Assembly (NCBI GenBank): GCA_034434515.1
Contig: DAOTZA010000227.1
Location: 1-16,422, forward strand
Origin: NAK19 sp034434515
GTDB lineage: Bacteria > Chloroflexota > Anaerolineae > Anaerolineales > UBA4823
Direction of reading: 5' to 3'
Length of the DNA stretch: 16,422 bases
Under the pieces are notes generated by a model. That model worked only from the letters and a program-made list of their open reading frames with translations, did no database searches and was not told the origin of the DNA. Of the stretch, positions 14,578 to 16,422 are shown piece by piece. Numbering within the stretch: the first letter of the stretch is position 1; each line of letters starts with the position of its first letter. The translations under genes were made by a program, and so were the position numbers.

Positions 14578-16422
14578 CTTTCAGTATCCTCTTACGGATC
14601 GTGCGGGGTGAAACAGAAGGAGGTGACAGAGGCAGAAAAAATTAGACGACCTTTCAGTATCCTCTTACGGATCGTGCGTGGTGAAACGCCGCCGACCATG
14701 CCCGCCGATTTGGGTTGCGGGCATCTTTCAGTATCCTCTTACGGATCGTGCGGGGTGAAACGTCGGGTAAGGATAAATTTGCGGGCGGCGCAAAATCTTT
14801 CAGTATCCTCTTACGGATCGTGCGGGGTGAAACCGACCAACAACCCCGATATGTCCACTATCGCCCGCCCTTTCAGTATCCTCTTACGGATCGTGCGGGG
14901 TGAAACGTCTCCGTGCTTTTCGCAGAAGACGGGACTTTCTACTTTCAGTATCCTCTTACGGATCGTGCGGGGTGAAACGTTCGCCTCGACCACGGGTCCG
15001 CAGGGAACCCGTACCTTTCAGTATCCTCTTACGGATCGTGCGGGGTGAAACTTCATCTCCCCCTCCTTTTAGTTGCCAGGGCGCCCCCTTTCAGTATCCT
15101 CTTACGGATCGTGCGGGGTGAAACATAAACGGACACTCCCGCCTCGTACTCCCCTGTAGCACTTTCAGTATCCTCTTACGGATCGTGCGGGGTGAAACAT
15201 GGCTTACTCCTTCATTGACCAAACTAATGCTTTGTCTTTCAGTATCCTCTTACGGATCGTGCGGGGTGAAACCAGTTTCAATCCGTGCCCCCTTTCCGCA
15301 AGGGGAGGCTTTCAGTATCCTCTTACGGATCGTGCGGGGTGAAACAGGTCGTCGGTTTCAAAGCCGACGACCAGGGACAAACTTTCAGTATCCTCTTACG
15401 GATCGTGCGGGGTGAAACATACTGTCAAGTCCGTTCGCTAGCCGTTAAATTTTTCTTTCAGTATCCTCTTACGGATCGTGCGGGGTGAAACATTAACAAC
15501 CCGAACGGGCAAACCCGCCCTGTGGGTCTTTCAGTATCCTCTTACGGATCGTGCGGGGTGAAACACACTGCCCAGTATCCACTGCCCACCGGGCAGGGGG
15601 CCTTTCAGTATCCTCTTACGGATCGTGCGGGGTGAAACAAAGTCCTTGCAGTGGCTCATGCAGACACTGTCTTCACTTTCAGTATCCTCTTACGGATCGT
15701 GCGGGGTGAAACATGGCGCAAGGTGAAATCAAAAATTTTACAAGTGATCTTTCAGTATCCTCTTACGGATCGTGCGGGGTGAAACGACTACTTCGAAGTC
15801 CAGATACAGATTAACGAAGTATCTTTCAGTATCCTCTTACGGATCGTGCGGGGTGAAACAGAAAAGCTTTAGTTTTAGGCGCTGGAGGATTTATCTTTCA
15901 GTATCCTCTTACGGATCGTGCGGGGTGAAACCAGTTTGAACTTTTACCCACTTCCCATTTAAGTCTCTCTTTCAGTATCCTCTTACGGATCGTGCGGGGT
16001 GAAACACATTCCCCAAAAGATTTGCGAAGATTTGCAAACAATCTTTCAGTATCCTCTTACGGATCGTGCGGGGTGAAACTTGTTATTTTAGACTCAATTG
16101 GGTCTTTAGTTCCTCAGGCTTTCAGTATCCTCTTACGGATCGTGCGGGGTGAAACCCTGAGAGATGCTCTCCAGCATCTCCCGCTTCGTCGCTTTCAGTA
16201 TCCTCTTACGGATCGTGCGGGGTGAAACGGACGCTGGTCAATGTTTTTCGGCGCCCCCTCGACCTCTTTCAGTATCCTCTTACGGATCGTGCGGGGTGAA
16301 ACGACCATGACCGCAGATTTGGTCTGCGTGCATGGACGCCTTTCAGTATCCTCTTACGGATCGTGCGGGGTGAAACCCGCCTGAGAGATGCTGGAGAGCA
16401 TCTCCCTTTTGGTCTTTCAGTA
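14578..16422. CRISPR. CRISPR array, 25 full 37-bp repeats, cut by window end
   Basis: The repeat begins CTTTCAGTATCC and ends GCGGGGTGAAAC on the plus strand. Repeats start at 14578, 14651, 14725, 14797, 14870, 14942, 15015, 15088, 15162, 15236, 15309, 15382, 15455, 15528, 15602, 15676, 15749, 15823, 15895, 15969, 16043, 16119, 16192, 16266 and 16340, with a partial one at 16414. All full copies are identical except the second, which has T for G at 14679. Spacers are 35-39 nt. Orientation is uncertain. The plus strand ends in GGTGAAAC and the minus strand in ACTGAAAG, and both look like an 8-nt crRNA handle. In the minus direction a small ATCC/GGAT stem sits exactly before that 8-nt tail, and the left flank is a decayed gene rather than a leader. 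I therefore favour minus-strand transcription, with the leader beyond the right edge. The subtype cannot be assigned because no cas gene is in view. Confidence 0.98.

Noticed and set aside
14608..16225. Open frames of 60-146 codons running through the CRISPR array
   Set aside because: They are made of the translated 37-bp repeat and spacers (recurring SILLRIVRGET or SVSSYGSCGVK) and have no coding character.
1..16422. Insertion sequences, tRNA, rRNA genes or cas genes
   Set aside because: I searched by eye for transposase-like frames, terminal inverted repeats, tRNA cloverleaf signatures and Cas motifs and found none.

Overview
This window looks like a chromosomal segment of a Chloroflexota bacterium, probably Anaerolineae. 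That is an inference. It rests on the protein set, on secreted proteins with an FLPLVLK-type C-terminal end, on frequent GTG starts with strong Shine-Dalgarno (SD) sequences, and on a large CRISPR array. Every protein gene I can support lies on the minus strand, so transcription runs from high to low coordinates.

Right end (14578-16422): a CRISPR array of 25 complete 37-bp repeats plus the first 9 bases of a 26th, with 25 spacers of 35-39 nt. No cas gene is visible and the array runs off the window. Left of it (14426-14575) lies a decayed second copy of the 3' end and terminator of a small secreted-protein gene found at 12644. Next comes a two-gene operon (14054-12644) with a strong promoter and a clear terminator, encoding a tail-fibre-like lipoprotein and a 99-aa secreted protein.

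Middle (12569-3004): a probable catabolic cluster for methylated amines of the glycine betaine type. In transcription order it holds a DeoR-family regulator with a palindrome inside its own promoter, a fused FAD/aminomethyltransferase enzyme of the dimethylglycine/sarcosine dehydrogenase family, a Rieske oxygenase of the GbcA/CntA type, a non-pyrrolysine MttB-family methyltransferase, a metallophosphoesterase and an APC-superfamily permease. A perfect 12-bp terminator follows the permease. The suggested chemistry is stepwise N-demethylation (betaine to dimethylglycine to sarcosine to glycine), fed by the permease and controlled by DeoR.

Left end (2880-1): a second transcription unit with a near-consensus promoter, running into a Tat-exported lipoprotein substrate-binding protein and two PotB/PotC-like ABC permeases (the second truncated by the window). 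The ATPase is not in view. The substrate may be related to the catabolic cluster, but the sequence alone does not prove it.

The most unusual signal is in the CRISPR spacers. At least 10 of 25 contain a perfect inverted repeat with a stem of 6-9 bp, and two spacer pairs are clearly related to each other through such hairpins. This suggests that spacers were repeatedly taken from structured elements.
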